NCBI RefSeq assembly: GCF_900104745.1
Contig: NZ_LT629732.1
Coordinates: 2,839,981-2,903,980 of the forward strand
Length of the DNA: 64,000 nt
Reading direction: 5' to 3'
Source of the DNA: Actinopolymorpha singaporensis
GTDB taxonomy: Bacteria > Actinomycetota > Actinomycetes > Propionibacteriales > Actinopolymorphaceae
Of this stretch, positions 27,267 to 36,229 are shown piece after piece. The notes under the pieces are model-generated. The model worked only from the letters and a program-made list of their open reading frames with translations. It had not been told where the DNA came from and made no database searches. The position numbers and the translations under genes were made by a program. Each line of letters starts with the position of its first letter. The first letter of the stretch is position 1.

Positions 27267-28475
27267 TCAGTCGTCGAGGGCCTGGTAGACCGAGGTCCAG
27301 AAGTCGAGGTAGATCTCCGACAGTTGCGGGAAGCCCGACCGCTGGGTCATCAGGATCGCGGTGAGGTCCTCGCGCGGGTCGGAGTACCACGACGTGCCGA
27401 GGCCGCCGTCCCAGCCGAACTGCCCGGGCACGGCCGACGGTGAGTCGCGGCGGGTCACCACGGCCAGACCGAGTCCCCAGCTCCTGCTGTCGAAGTAGCC
27501 CGGGAAGAAGCCCGACTCCTCCTTCACCCGCGGCGTGAGGTGGTCGGTGACCATCGCCTGGACAGTGGTGCGGGACAGGATCCGCTCGTCGCCGTACCGC
27601 CCGCCGGCCAGCATCATCTGGCCGAACGCCGCGAAGTCGTCGACGGTGGAGACGAGCCCGCCGCTGCCGGACTGGAACGCCGGCGGGCTCGACCACTGGC
27701 CACCGACGGCCGGGTCGTACACCCGCAGCGCGCCGGTCTGCGGATCGGGTTCGTAACTGGTGGCGAACCGGTCCAGCTTGACCGCGGGAACGCTGAAGGC
27801 GGTGTCCTTCATGCCGAGGGGCTCGAAGATCCGGCGGCGGCAGAACGTCTCCAGCGACTGACCGGAGGCGCGCTCGATCAGCACGCCGAGGATGTCCGAA
27901 CCCGTGTTGTACATCCACCGCTCGCCGGGCTGGTGCATCAGCGGCAGGGTGCCGAACCGGCGGATCCACTCGTTCGGCCCGGGCAGCTCGGCCGGCCGCG
28001 GAGGTCCGTCACCGATGCCCGCCTCGGCGATCGCGTCCTGGATCGGGAAGGTGCCCGGTGGTGCGAAGAACACCCCGAATCCGAGCTGGAAGGTGAGCAG
28101 GTCGCGCACGCTGATCGGCCGGTTGGCCGGCACCGTGTCGGTGACCGACCCGTCCAGCCGCCTCATCACCTGGCGGTCGGCGAGCTCGGGCAGCAACGGG
28201 TCGACCGGGTCGTCAAGACGGAGTTGGCACTCCTCGACCAGGATCATCGCCGCCACCGCGGTCACCGGCTTGGTCATGGAGGAGATCCGGAAGATCGTGT
28301 CCCGCGCCATCGGGGTGCGGCCGTCCACCTCGGTGAGCCCGATCGCGTCGACGTGGGTCTCGCCGCGCCTGCTGACCAACGTCACCACACCGGGTGCGGC
28401 GCCGCGCGCGACGTGGCCGGCCATCGTCTCGTGCATCCGGGCCAGACGCGCCTTGGACAGGTTTCCCGTACTCAT
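27267..28475 (-). CDS. Serine hydrolase, class C beta-lactamase/esterase fold
   Basis: A 402-residue protein of the beta-lactamase-related (pfam Beta-lactamase, EstB/PBP-like) family. The active-site SxxK motif is S66-M-T-K69 in IFRISSMTKP, and the second-motif Tyr is in RWMYNTGSDILG. It lacks a signal peptide, so it is probably a cytosolic esterase rather than a secreted beta-lactamase. It is divergent from the hydroxyproline operon, and a functional link is not evident. Confidence 0.88.
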   Translation of the reverse strand: MSTGNLSKARLARMHETMAGHVARGAAPGVVTLVSRRGETHVDAIGLTEVDGRTPMARDTIFRISSMTKPVTAVAAMILVEECQLRLDDPVDPLLPELADRQVMRRLDGSVTDTVPANRPISVRDLLTFQLGFGVFFAPPGTFPIQDAIAEAGIGDGPPRPAELPGPNEWIRRFGTLPLMHQPGERWMYNTGSDILGVLIERASGQSLETFCRRRIFEPLGMKDTAFSVPAVKLDRFATSYEPDPQTGALRVYDPAVGGQWSSPPAFQSGSGGLVSTVDDFAAFGQMMLAGGRYGDERILSRTTVQAMVTDHLTPRVKEESGFFPGYFDSRSWGLGLAVVTRRDSPSAVPGQFGWDGGLGTSWYSDPREDLTAILMTQRSGFPQLSEIYLDFWTSVYQALDD

Positions 28476-28510
28476 GTGCGGCCTCCTCGTGCCATCTGCC
28501 GGACCATTGT

Positions 28511-28525
28511 GGTGCGTACGGCACC
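28511..28525. promoter_or_regulatory. Palindrome in the control region of the hydroxyproline operon
   Basis: GGTGC-GTACG-GCACC is a perfect 5-bp-arm inverted repeat in the 170-base divergent region between the serine hydrolase gene and the operon. It is a plausible operator for the GntR-type regulator encoded at the operon's end, by position only. Confidence 0.3.
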
Positions 28526-28645
28526 GATGTGGCTACCGAGGCGCACCACTCCCTCACCGTGCGGCCGACCCGCTGAACGGCCGGATCCTGCCAGCTCGTC
28601 CGGCCGGCCAGGTGCGTGGCCACTGTGATGTGACATGGTACTGCG

Positions 28646-29848
28646 GTGGCTGATCTTGGACCGCCCGCCGACGTGGTGATCGTCGGTGCCGGCGTGGTGG
28701 GCGCTGCCTGTGCCTACTACGCCGCACGGGCGGGACTGTACGTCGCGGTGGTCGAGGCCGGCACGATCGCGGGCGGCACCACCGGGTCGGGGGAGGGCAA
28801 CCTGCTGGTCTCGGACAAGGAGCCCGGCCCCGAACTCGACCTCGCGCTCGCGTCGTTGCGGTTGTGGGCCGAGCTGGCCGAGGACATCGAGGCCGACGTC
28901 GAGTACGAACCCAAGGGTGGGGTCGTCGTGGCCGAGACGCCGGACGGCCTTGCGGCGTTGACGAAACTGGCCGACTCGCAACGGTCGTACGGCGTCCTCG
29001 CCGAGCCGGCGGACGGCGCGGACCTGGCCGAGTTGGAGCCGCATCTCGCACCCGGCCTCGCCGGTGGCGTGCACTACCCGCAGGACGCCCAGGTGCAGCC
29101 GATGCTGGCGGCGGCGTGGCTGCTGCGCCGGGCACGCGAAGAAGGCGCACAGGTGCACACCGGGGTACGGGTCGTCGGCATCGACCGGGGTGCGGGCGGC
29201 CGGGTGATCGGGGTCACCACCTCGGCCGGACGACTGGCCGCCGACGCCGTCGTCAACGCGGCCGGCACGTGGAGCGGCGAGGTGGCCGCCCTCGCCGGTG
29301 TCGCGTTGCCGATCCAGCCCCGCCGGGGCTTCATCCTGGTCACCGAGCCGTTGCCGCCGCTGGTTCGCCACAAGGTCTACGACGCCGACTACGTGGCCAA
29401 CGTCGCCAGCAGTTCGGCCGGTCTGGAGACGTCCACAGTCGTCGAGGGAACGCGCGGCGGCACCATCCTGATCGGAGCCAGCCGCGAGCGCGTCGGGTTC
29501 GACCGCACCCTGTCCGTACCGGTGCTGGCCCGGCTCGCCGCCCAGGCGGTGCGGCTTTTCCCTTTCCTGGAGAGGGTTTCCGCCATCCGGGCGTACCGCG
29601 GGTTCCGGCCCTACCTGCCCGACCACCTGCCGGTCATCGGCCCGGATCCGCGGGTGGAGGGCCTGTTCCACGCCTGCGGGCACGAGGGCGCGGGCGTGGG
29701 CCTGGCGCCGGTCACCGGGTCGCTGGTCGCGGCGGCGCTCACCGGGACCGAACCCGCGGTGGACCTCCGGGCTTTCCGCGCGGACAGGTTCGACGACGAC
29801 TCGCCGCCGCGCGGCTCACTCTCGTACGAAGAACAGCAGGGGCGGTAG
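28646..29848 (+). CDS. FAD-dependent D-hydroxyproline dehydrogenase beta-type subunit (DAO family)
   Basis: A 400-residue glycine/D-amino-acid oxidase-type flavoprotein. The dinucleotide-binding motif VVIVGAGVVGAACAYYAA is at residues about 9-26, the Glu of the beta-2 strand is in VVEAG, and the C-terminal half has the GFRPYLPDHLPVIGPDPRVEGLFHACGHEGAGVG signature of HcnC/OoxB-like subunits. Such subunits work with a 2Fe-2S/FAD partner, encoded four bases downstream. Gene context with a hydroxyproline epimerase and a deaminase points to oxidation of cis-4-hydroxy-D-proline to pyrroline-4-hydroxy-2-carboxylate. The start is GTG. Confidence 0.85.
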   Translation: MADLGPPADVVIVGAGVVGAACAYYAARAGLYVAVVEAGTIAGGTTGSGEGNLLVSDKEPGPELDLALASLRLWAELAEDIEADVEYEPKGGVVVAETPDGLAALTKLADSQRSYGVLAEPADGADLAELEPHLAPGLAGGVHYPQDAQVQPMLAAAWLLRRAREEGAQVHTGVRVVGIDRGAGGRVIGVTTSAGRLAADAVVNAAGTWSGEVAALAGVALPIQPRRGFILVTEPLPPLVRHKVYDADYVANVASSSAGLETSTVVEGTRGGTILIGASRERVGFDRTLSVPVLARLAAQAVRLFPFLERVSAIRAYRGFRPYLPDHLPVIGPDPRVEGLFHACGHEGAGVGLAPVTGSLVAAALTGTEPAVDLRAFRADRFDDDSPPRGSLSYEEQQGR

Positions 29849-29852
29849 GCCC

Positions 29853-31751
29853 ATGACCAGAGAAGCCGGTACGCCGGGTGCGCCGGTACCCGACGGGCTC
29901 TCCGAGCACCTCGTCGTGGACGGGCAGCCGGTGGCGTTCGCTCCCGGGCAGACCATCGCCGCTGCGCTGCTCGCGGCCGACCGGACGTCGTGGCGCACGA
30001 CCCGCGCAGGCCGCTCGCGCGGGATCTTCTGCGGCATCGGGGTGTGCTTCGACTGCCTGGTCACCTCGAACGGCCGCCGGGTGCGCGCCTGCCTGGAACC
30101 CGCCCGCGCCGGGGACGTGGTGACCACCGGGCCGGTGAGCCCCGACGTCGCCGGGGTGTGGCAGGAGACCCCGCACAGGGCCGGGCGCAGGGCCCCGCGC
30201 CGGGCCTGGCTCGCAGCGAGCGGCCCACCCGGGCCGGCACGGCTCACGAGGTGCGACGCCGTGGTGGTCGGCGCGGGACCGGCCGGCCTCACCGCCGCGA
30301 ACGCGATGGCCGAGCACGGGCTGTCTGTCGTCCTGATGGACGCCGGGGAGCGGCCCGGCGGGCAGTACTACCGCCATTCCGTCCGTGGCGGGTCGCCCGA
30401 GGCCGCGAGCCACCGCTTCCGTACGCTGCGGGCTGACCTGGACCGGCACGTGGTCGCCGGGCGAATCGACTACCGCCCCCGCCACCAGGTGTGGACGCTG
30501 GAACGAACGCCGGCACCGATTCCCGCGACTGCGGCGGTGCGGCCGGCCGACCCGACCTGGACGGTGCATGCACTGGCGGAGGGTCCCGAGCCCACCGCAT
30601 GCCGGGTGGTCGCGCCCGCCGTGGTGGTGGCGACCGGCGCGTACGACCGCCAGCTTCCATTCCCTGGTTGGGATCTGCCCGGTGTCGTCGCGGCCGGCGG
30701 GGCCCAGGCACTGCTCAAGGGAAGCGGCGTCGCGCTCGGCGGGGTCGACGGCCGGGCGGTGGTCGCGGGCAGCGGTCCGTTCCTGTTGCCGGTGGCCACC
30801 GGGCTGGCGCGGGCCGGCGTACGAGTCGCCGGGGTGTACGAGGCGAGCCGGGCGCGCGACTACCTGCGTCATGCGCGGACCCTGGCGTGGCAGCCCGGCC
30901 GGTTCGCCGAGGCCGCAGGATATGCCCGCAAGCTTGCCTTGCACCGTGTGCCGTACCGCACCGGCCACGCCGTGGTCGCCGCACACGGGGACGAACGGCT
31001 CACCGGTGTCACGGTCGCCCGGCTGGACGCGCGGCGCCGCCCGGTCGCCGGCGGCGAACGCCACGTCGCCTGCGACACGCTCGCGGTCGGGTACGGCTTC
31101 ACCCCGCAGCTCGACCTGCTGGTGGAGGCCGGCTGCGACGTGCGAGCGGACGCGGGCGGCACGCCGGCGGTGCTGGTGGACGACGACCAGCGAACGACGT
31201 GCGCGGGGCTGTACTCCGCCGGTGAGACGACCGGTGTCGGCGGCGCTTCCCTGGCACTGGTGGAGGGCGAACTCGCCGGGCTCACGGTGGTGGCTGCGGT
31301 CGGCCGGCCGGTCGAGGAGCCGCGCAAGGCCCGGTTGCGGCAGCGCAAGGACAGGTTGCGCGCCTTCGCCGACGTGCTCGACGCCGTACATCCGTTGCCT
31401 GCGGACTGGTTGCGCGACGTACCCGACGAGACGGTGCTGTGCCGGTGCGAGGAGGTGCCGGTCGGCGCGGTACGGGAGGCGGTCCGCGACCTCGGGTCCG
31501 GCGATCCACGCTCGGCGAAGCTGCTCACCCGAGCCGGGATGGGCTGGTGCCAGGGGCGCACCTGCGCGGCGGCCACCGCGGCATTGGTCGGCCGGCTGAC
31601 CGGTTCGCCGCCGGACGTCACCGACGTGGCGGCGCTGGCCCGCCGCCCGGTCGCCCAGCCCGTGCCGCTCGGCGTACTCGCCTCCCTCCCCGACTCCGAG
31701 CCCACTGACGCCACGCCCGCCGACGAAACCTCGCGAGGAGAAGTCCGATGA
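29853..31751 (+). CDS. Fused 2Fe-2S/FAD subunit of D-hydroxyproline dehydrogenase (gamma+alpha type)
   Basis: A 632-residue protein joining what are often two subunits. Residues about 15-110 are a ferredoxin-like domain with C60, C65, C68 and C80. Residues about 130-500 are a pyridine-nucleotide-disulfide-oxidoreductase-type FAD domain (VVVGAGPAGLTAANAMAEHG, GERPGGQYY). The C-terminal part is a BFD-like 2Fe-2S domain with C530, C532, C566 and C571 (CRCEEV, CQGRTC). This matches HcnA/HcnB and opine oxidase A subunits. It carries electrons from the DAO-type partner to an acceptor. Its stop overlaps the ATG of the next gene. Confidence 0.88.
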   Translation: MTREAGTPGAPVPDGLSEHLVVDGQPVAFAPGQTIAAALLAADRTSWRTTRAGRSRGIFCGIGVCFDCLVTSNGRRVRACLEPARAGDVVTTGPVSPDVAGVWQETPHRAGRRAPRRAWLAASGPPGPARLTRCDAVVVGAGPAGLTAANAMAEHGLSVVLMDAGERPGGQYYRHSVRGGSPEAASHRFRTLRADLDRHVVAGRIDYRPRHQVWTLERTPAPIPATAAVRPADPTWTVHALAEGPEPTACRVVAPAVVVATGAYDRQLPFPGWDLPGVVAAGGAQALLKGSGVALGGVDGRAVVAGSGPFLLPVATGLARAGVRVAGVYEASRARDYLRHARTLAWQPGRFAEAAGYARKLALHRVPYRTGHAVVAAHGDERLTGVTVARLDARRRPVAGGERHVACDTLAVGYGFTPQLDLLVEAGCDVRADAGGTPAVLVDDDQRTTCAGLYSAGETTGVGGASLALVEGELAGLTVVAAVGRPVEEPRKARLRQRKDRLRAFADVLDAVHPLPADWLRDVPDETVLCRCEEVPVGAVREAVRDLGSGDPRSAKLLTRAGMGWCQGRTCAAATAALVGRLTGSPPDVTDVAALARRPVAQPVPLGVLASLPDSEPTDATPADETSRGEVR

Positions 31752-32680
31752 CGACGCAGATCCAGCCCAGCCCGCCGACCGAGCCCTGGCACGGGGTCCT
31801 GGTGGCGACCGCGCTGCCCTACCACGACGACCTGACCGTGGACCACGACCGGTACGCCGAGCACGTGCGCTGGCTGGTCGACAACGGCTGTGCCGGGGTG
31901 ATCCCGAACGGCTCGCTGGGGGAGTACGCCTCGCTCACCGACGAGGAGCGGTCCGCGGTCCTGCGGACCGCGCTCAGGGCCGTGCCCGACGCGGCGGTCG
32001 TCCCCGGGGTGTCCGCCTACAGTGCACAGGCTGCCCGGCGCTGGACCGAGGACGCCGCGGAGGCCGGAGCGCCGGCCGTACTGTGCCTGCCACCGAACGC
32101 CTACCGCGCGGACGAGCGGATCGTGCTGGCGCACTTCGCCGAGGTGGCCAAGGTGGGCCTGCCGGTCGTGGCGTACAACAACCCCTACGACACCAGGGTC
32201 GACCTCACCCCGGAACTCCTTGCCCGCTTGCACGGTGAGGGCCACATCGTCGCGGTGAAGGAGTTCAGCGGCGACGTGCGGCGGGCCTACCAGATCGCCG
32301 AGCTCGCGCCCGACCTGGACCTGATCATCGGCGCCGACGACGTGGCGCTCGAACTCGCGGTAGCCGGCGCGGTCGGCTGGATCGCGGGCTTCCCGAACGC
32401 CTTCCCCCGCGAGTGTGTACGGATGTACGACGCCGCACGAGCCGGTGACCTGGGCACCGCTCTGCCGCTCTACCGAACGCTGCATCCCTTGCTGCGCTGG
32501 GATTCGAAGACGGAGTTCGTGCAGGCGATCAAGCTGTCCATGGACATCGCCGGCCGTTACGGCGGCCCGTGCCGGCACCCGCGACTGGCGCTGACCTCCG
32601 AGCACGAGGCGGTCGTAGGGGCGGCGACCGAGCGGGTGCTCGCCGACTTCGAGGTGGCGTCCGGGCGGGCCGGCCGATGA
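31748..32680 (+). CDS. DHDPS-family pyrroline-4-hydroxy-2-carboxylate deaminase (probable)
   Basis: A 310-residue class I aldolase-type lyase of the dihydrodipicolinate synthase/N-acetylneuraminate lyase family. The Schiff-base Lys is in HIVAVKEFSGD, the Tyr that supports it in VVAYNNPYDT, and the carboxylate-binding loop in VIPNGSLGEYASLT. In hydroxyproline catabolism the family member converts pyrroline-4-hydroxy-2-carboxylate to alpha-ketoglutarate semialdehyde with loss of ammonia. The assignment rests on placement between the dehydrogenase subunits and the epimerase; ATGA overlaps join it to both neighbours. Confidence 0.85.
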   Translation: MTTQIQPSPPTEPWHGVLVATALPYHDDLTVDHDRYAEHVRWLVDNGCAGVIPNGSLGEYASLTDEERSAVLRTALRAVPDAAVVPGVSAYSAQAARRWTEDAAEAGAPAVLCLPPNAYRADERIVLAHFAEVAKVGLPVVAYNNPYDTRVDLTPELLARLHGEGHIVAVKEFSGDVRRAYQIAELAPDLDLIIGADDVALELAVAGAVGWIAGFPNAFPRECVRMYDAARAGDLGTALPLYRTLHPLLRWDSKTEFVQAIKLSMDIAGRYGGPCRHPRLALTSEHEAVVGAATERVLADFEVASGRAGR

Positions 32681-33678
32681 GGACCCGGCACGTCTTCCAC
32701 GCCGTCGACTCCCACACCGAGGGGATGCCGACGCGGGTGATCACCGGCGGTGTGGGGGTGATCCCCGGGACGACGATGTTCGAACGCCGGCAGCACTTCG
32801 TGGAGCACCTCGACCACCTGCGCACGTTGCTGATGTACGAGCCGCGCGGGCACAGTGCGATGAGCGGGGCGATCCTGCAGCCGTCCACGCGCCCGGACGC
32901 CGACTTCGGCGTGCTCTTCATCGAGGTGTCGGGCTGCCTGCCGATGTGCGGGCACGGAAGCATCGGGGTGGCCACCGTCCTGGTGGAGACCGGCATGGTC
33001 GCGGTGGTGGAGCCGGTGACGCAGGTTCGGCTTGACACCCCGGCCGGCCTGGTGGTGGCCGAGGTAGCGGTGGCCGACGGGGTGGCCCGCGGCGTGACGT
33101 TGCGCAACGTGCCCGCCTTCTCGGCGGGACTGGACCTGTCGGTCAAGGTGCCCGGGCTGGGGGAGGTGTCCTACGACCTGGCGTACGGCGGCAACTTCTA
33201 CGCCATCGTGGAGACCGAACGCATCGGGCTCACCTTCGACCGCTCGAACAAGCAAGCACTGCTTGACGCCGGGCTCGCGATCATGGCGGCCATCAACGAG
33301 GCGGCGCCGCCCCGCCACCCGGAGAACCCCGACATCGCCGGATGCCACCACGTCTACCTCGCCGCGCCCGGCTCGAACGCCAACCGCTCCCGGCACGCGA
33401 TGGCGATCCACCCGGGCTGGTTCGACCGTTCGCCCTGCGGCACCGGGACGTGTGCCCGGATGGCGCAACTGCACGCCCGCGGGCTGCTCGGGCTGGACCG
33501 CGACTTCGTCAACGAGTCCTTCATCGGTACGACGTTCACCGGCCGGCTGCTGGCCGAGACGAGCGTCGGTGGCCTTCTCGCCGTGGTCCCGACGGTGACC
33601 GGGCGGGCCTGGCTCACCGGCACCGCGCAGTACTTCCTCGATCCGGAGGATCCGTTCCCGCACGGGTTCTCGTTGTGA
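32677..33678 (+). CDS. 4-hydroxyproline 2-epimerase (proline racemase family)
   Basis: A 333-residue cofactor-independent epimerase of the proline racemase family. The two catalytic cysteines are C91 (LPMCGHGSIG) and C254 (DRSPCGTGT), both present, which separates it from the Thr-containing dehydratase group. It should interconvert trans-4-hydroxy-L-proline and cis-4-hydroxy-D-proline, the first step of the pathway encoded here. The ATG overlaps the upstream deaminase stop, and the stop overlaps the GTG of the regulator. Proline racemase activity is an alternative, less likely given context. Confidence 0.88.
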   Translation: MRTRHVFHAVDSHTEGMPTRVITGGVGVIPGTTMFERRQHFVEHLDHLRTLLMYEPRGHSAMSGAILQPSTRPDADFGVLFIEVSGCLPMCGHGSIGVATVLVETGMVAVVEPVTQVRLDTPAGLVVAEVAVADGVARGVTLRNVPAFSAGLDLSVKVPGLGEVSYDLAYGGNFYAIVETERIGLTFDRSNKQALLDAGLAIMAAINEAAPPRHPENPDIAGCHHVYLAAPGSNANRSRHAMAIHPGWFDRSPCGTGTCARMAQLHARGLLGLDRDFVNESFIGTTFTGRLLAETSVGGLLAVVPTVTGRAWLTGTAQYFLDPEDPFPHGFSL

Positions 33679-34391
33679 ACGCGGGGAACGCCGCGAACAC
33701 CGGAAACGGTGGGAACGCGAACCAGGAGGGCGCCCCGGATCTGCCGTCCCTGCGTGGGTTTCGCAGCCTGCGGGACGAGGTGTCCGCTGCGCTGCGGGCT
33801 GCCCTGGTGTCCGGTCAGATGCGCCCGGGCGTGGTGTACTCCGCGCCCGCACTGGCCGCGCGGTTCGGGGTGTCCGCGACGCCGGTACGGGAGGCGATGC
33901 TCGACCTGGCCCGGACCGGCCTGGTGGAAGTCGTACGAAACAAGGGGTTTCGGGTCACCGAGGTATCCGAGGCCGAGCTGGACGACATCACCGAACTCCG
34001 TCGGCTGATCGAGGTGCCGACCATGAGCGGGCTCGCGGGCGAGGTCCCGCCCGGGGCGTACGCCGAGCTCCGGCCGCTCGCCCGGGCGATCGTGGACGCC
34101 GCGCGGGCCGGTGATCTGATCGGCTACGTCGAGGCGGACCGGCGGTTCCACCTCGACCTGTTGCGGCTGGCCGGGAACGCCACCCTGGTGGACACAGTGG
34201 CCGACCTACGGGAACGCACCCGACTCTTCGGTCTGGAAAACCTGGCCGAACGCGGTGTGCTGGAGGCCTCGGCCCGCGAACACCTCGCCCTGCTGGATCT
34301 ACTGGAAGCCGGAGACGGCGAGGCCGTGCGGGTATTGATGCACCGGCACCTCGGCCATGTCCGCGGCACCTGGGCCGGCCGCGCCGAGTAG
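33675..34391 (+). CDS. GntR-family regulator, FCD type
   Basis: A 238-residue regulator. After an Asn/Gly-rich N-terminal tail of about 25 residues comes a GntR winged helix (SLRDEVSAALRAALVSGQMRPGVVYS, ARFGVSATPVREAMLDLARTGLV). The C-terminal FCD effector domain has metal-binding His in DRRFHLDLL and RHLGH. GTG at 33675 overlaps the epimerase stop (GTGA), so it is the last gene of the operon and probably autoregulates it in response to hydroxyproline or an intermediate. Confidence 0.88.
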   Translation: MNAGNAANTGNGGNANQEGAPDLPSLRGFRSLRDEVSAALRAALVSGQMRPGVVYSAPALAARFGVSATPVREAMLDLARTGLVEVVRNKGFRVTEVSEAELDDITELRRLIEVPTMSGLAGEVPPGAYAELRPLARAIVDAARAGDLIGYVEADRRFHLDLLRLAGNATLVDTVADLRERTRLFGLENLAERGVLEASAREHLALLDLLEAGDGEAVRVLMHRHLGHVRGTWAGRAE

Positions 34392-34509
34392 CGTCGCCAC
34401 GAAGGTGGGGCGGTCGCCGCGAGACTCGTCGCAACGGCTACTTGCGCGGCGTGGTGGCAGTGCCGTTAACCGCTCGCGCGCGGGCGTCGGCCGCTGTCAT
34501 CATCGGGGG

Positions 34510-35502
34510 ATGACAGCCGCGCAGGACCAGCCGCACGTCGACACGTTGCACGTCGACACCTTGCACGGGCGAGGCGGCAACCGCCTGGTGTGGGCGGACC
34601 TTCCGGACGCGCTTCGCGCCGAGATCGAAAGCCGGCTCGGGAGTTCGGTGGTCGCCGCGGCCAGCAAGGCGGGCGGATTCTCGCCGGGGCTGGCCTCGGT
34701 GCTCCGGCTCGCCGACGGGTCGCAGGTCTTCGTCAAGGCGGTCAGTTCCGCACAGAACCCGGTGTCGCCGGGCATGTACCGGCGCGAGGCCGCGATCGCG
34801 GCACAGCTGCCCGCGTCCGCCCCCGTCCCGAAGCTGCTGTGGTCACACGACCACGGCGACTGGGCGGTACTGGTGTTCGAGGCGCTGACCGGCGATCCGC
34901 CCGTGCTGCCGTGGATCCCGGCCGAGCGCGACCGCGTACTCGCGGCTCTCACCGATCTCGGTTCCGCGATGACCCCGGCGCCGCCCGGGTTGGACGTACC
35001 CGCGATCGACCTCCTGGACGAGGAGTTCTCCGGCTGGCGCGGCCTGGCCGAGCGGCCCGATCCGCGGCTGGCCGACGTCGACTCGTGGGCCGCGGAGCGC
35101 CTCACCGACCTGGCGGCCTTGGAGACGCACTGGCTGACCGCCGCCCGAGGGGAGACCCTCCTGCACGGAGACATTCGCGCGGACAACGTTCTCCTCACCG
35201 ACGACCGGGTGTACTTCGTCGACTGGCCGGCCGCGACGGTGGGCGCCGCCTGGGTCGACCTGGTGCTGATGCTGCCGAGCATGGCCATGCAGGGCGCGGG
35301 CGAACCCGAGGAGTTGCTGGCTACTCATCCGCTGGCCCGAGCCGCGGACAAGGATGCGGTCACCGCCGTGATCGTGGCGTTGGCGGGCTACTTCGTGTCG
35401 AAGTCCCTGCAGCCACCCCCGCCGGGCATCCCGACGGTGCGGGCGTTCCAGCGCGCTCAGGGCATCGCATGTCTGCGCTGGCTGCGTCAGCGCGGGCTGT
35501 GA
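34510..35502 (+). CDS. Aminoglycoside phosphotransferase-fold kinase
   Basis: A 330-residue kinase-like protein. The ATP-binding Lys is probably in QVFVKAVSS, the catalytic loop is LLHGDIRADNVLL (HGDxxxxN), and the metal-binding Asp is in VYFVDWPAATVG. The N-terminus repeats HVDTLHVDTLHG, where the reading frame has a short tandem repeat. The ATG is supported by GGGGGA immediately upstream. The 3' end overlaps the converging TetR gene by 16 bases. The substrate is unknown. Confidence 0.83.
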   Translation: MTAAQDQPHVDTLHVDTLHGRGGNRLVWADLPDALRAEIESRLGSSVVAAASKAGGFSPGLASVLRLADGSQVFVKAVSSAQNPVSPGMYRREAAIAAQLPASAPVPKLLWSHDHGDWAVLVFEALTGDPPVLPWIPAERDRVLAALTDLGSAMTPAPPGLDVPAIDLLDEEFSGWRGLAERPDPRLADVDSWAAERLTDLAALETHWLTAARGETLLHGDIRADNVLLTDDRVYFVDWPAATVGAAWVDLVLMLPSMAMQGAGEPEELLATHPLARAADKDAVTAVIVALAGYFVSKSLQPPPPGIPTVRAFQRAQGIACLRWLRQRGL

Positions 35503-36119
35503 TCCTGCGCGCCCAGGAGGCGGACCAGGCTGACCCGCAGCGCGGCGGTGGCGGCCCGCGCTGACATGCGCCCGCTCCGCACCTCCTCCCCGGCCGCGTG
35601 GCCCAGCGCGATCACCGCCGTGACCAGCCAGGCCGGGCGCAGACCGCGATCGATCTCACCGGCCCGTTGTCCACGGCGGATCAGGCGCAGCAGTCGGTCG
35701 GCGACCGGCTCGTGCCGTTCGTGGTCGGCGCTCGGGTCGAGTTCACCGGGTGCGATCCGCAGGAGCAGGGGATACCGCTCGAAGGTCTGCCAGCTTGCCT
35801 CCACCAGGCGCAGCAACGCGTCGACGGCCGGCCCCTCGTCCAGCCCCACCGCGTCGATGGCGGCCAATGCCTCGGCGCTGATCCGGTCGACGACGGCTGC
35901 CAGCAGCACTTCCCGCGACGGGTAGTGCGCGTAGACCGTCTGACGCGTCACGCCGGCCGCCGCGGCGATCGCGTCCATGCTGGCGTCCGGTCGCTCGCCG
36001 AGAAGCTTCGTGGCGGCGTCCAGGACGGCGGTGCGGCTGCGTTCGGCGTCGGCCCGGCGGCGTCGCCCGGCCGACGCCGGCTCCCCCGGCGAGGATCTGA
36101 TCTCGGACATCCTTGTCAA
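35487..36119 (-). CDS. TetR-family transcriptional regulator
   Basis: A 210-residue repressor-type protein with an N-terminal TetR HTH (AVLDAATKLLGERPDASMDAIAAAAGVTRQTVYAHYPSRE) and a variable helical ligand domain. The TTG at 36119 is preferred over the ATG three codons later because GGAGG (36128-36132) lies eight bases upstream of it, against seventeen for the ATG. It is divergent from the NTF2-like and copper-chaperone-like genes, which are its likeliest targets. Its 3' end overlaps the converging phosphotransferase gene. Confidence 0.88.
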   Translation of the reverse strand: MTRMSEIRSSPGEPASAGRRRRADAERSRTAVLDAATKLLGERPDASMDAIAAAAGVTRQTVYAHYPSREVLLAAVVDRISAEALAAIDAVGLDEGPAVDALLRLVEASWQTFERYPLLLRIAPGELDPSADHERHEPVADRLLRLIRRGQRAGEIDRGLRPAWLVTAVIALGHAAGEEVRSGRMSARAATAALRVSLVRLLGAQDHSPR

Positions 36120-36141
36120 GACTAGTGCCTCCGCATATCTT

Positions 36142-36149
36142 TGACGTCA
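36142..36149. promoter_or_regulatory. TGACGTCA palindrome between divergent genes
   Basis: A perfect 8-bp palindrome in the 110-base region between the TetR gene and the NTF2-like gene. Position fits a TetR operator, but the element is short and could occur by chance. Confidence 0.25.
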
Positions 36150-36229
36150 CTGTAAGAGTTGTTCTTGGGTCCGAGAGCAGGCGCAGACCTGGGGATCGTG
36201 GAACTCCGACCAGAGAAGGCGGAACGAAG

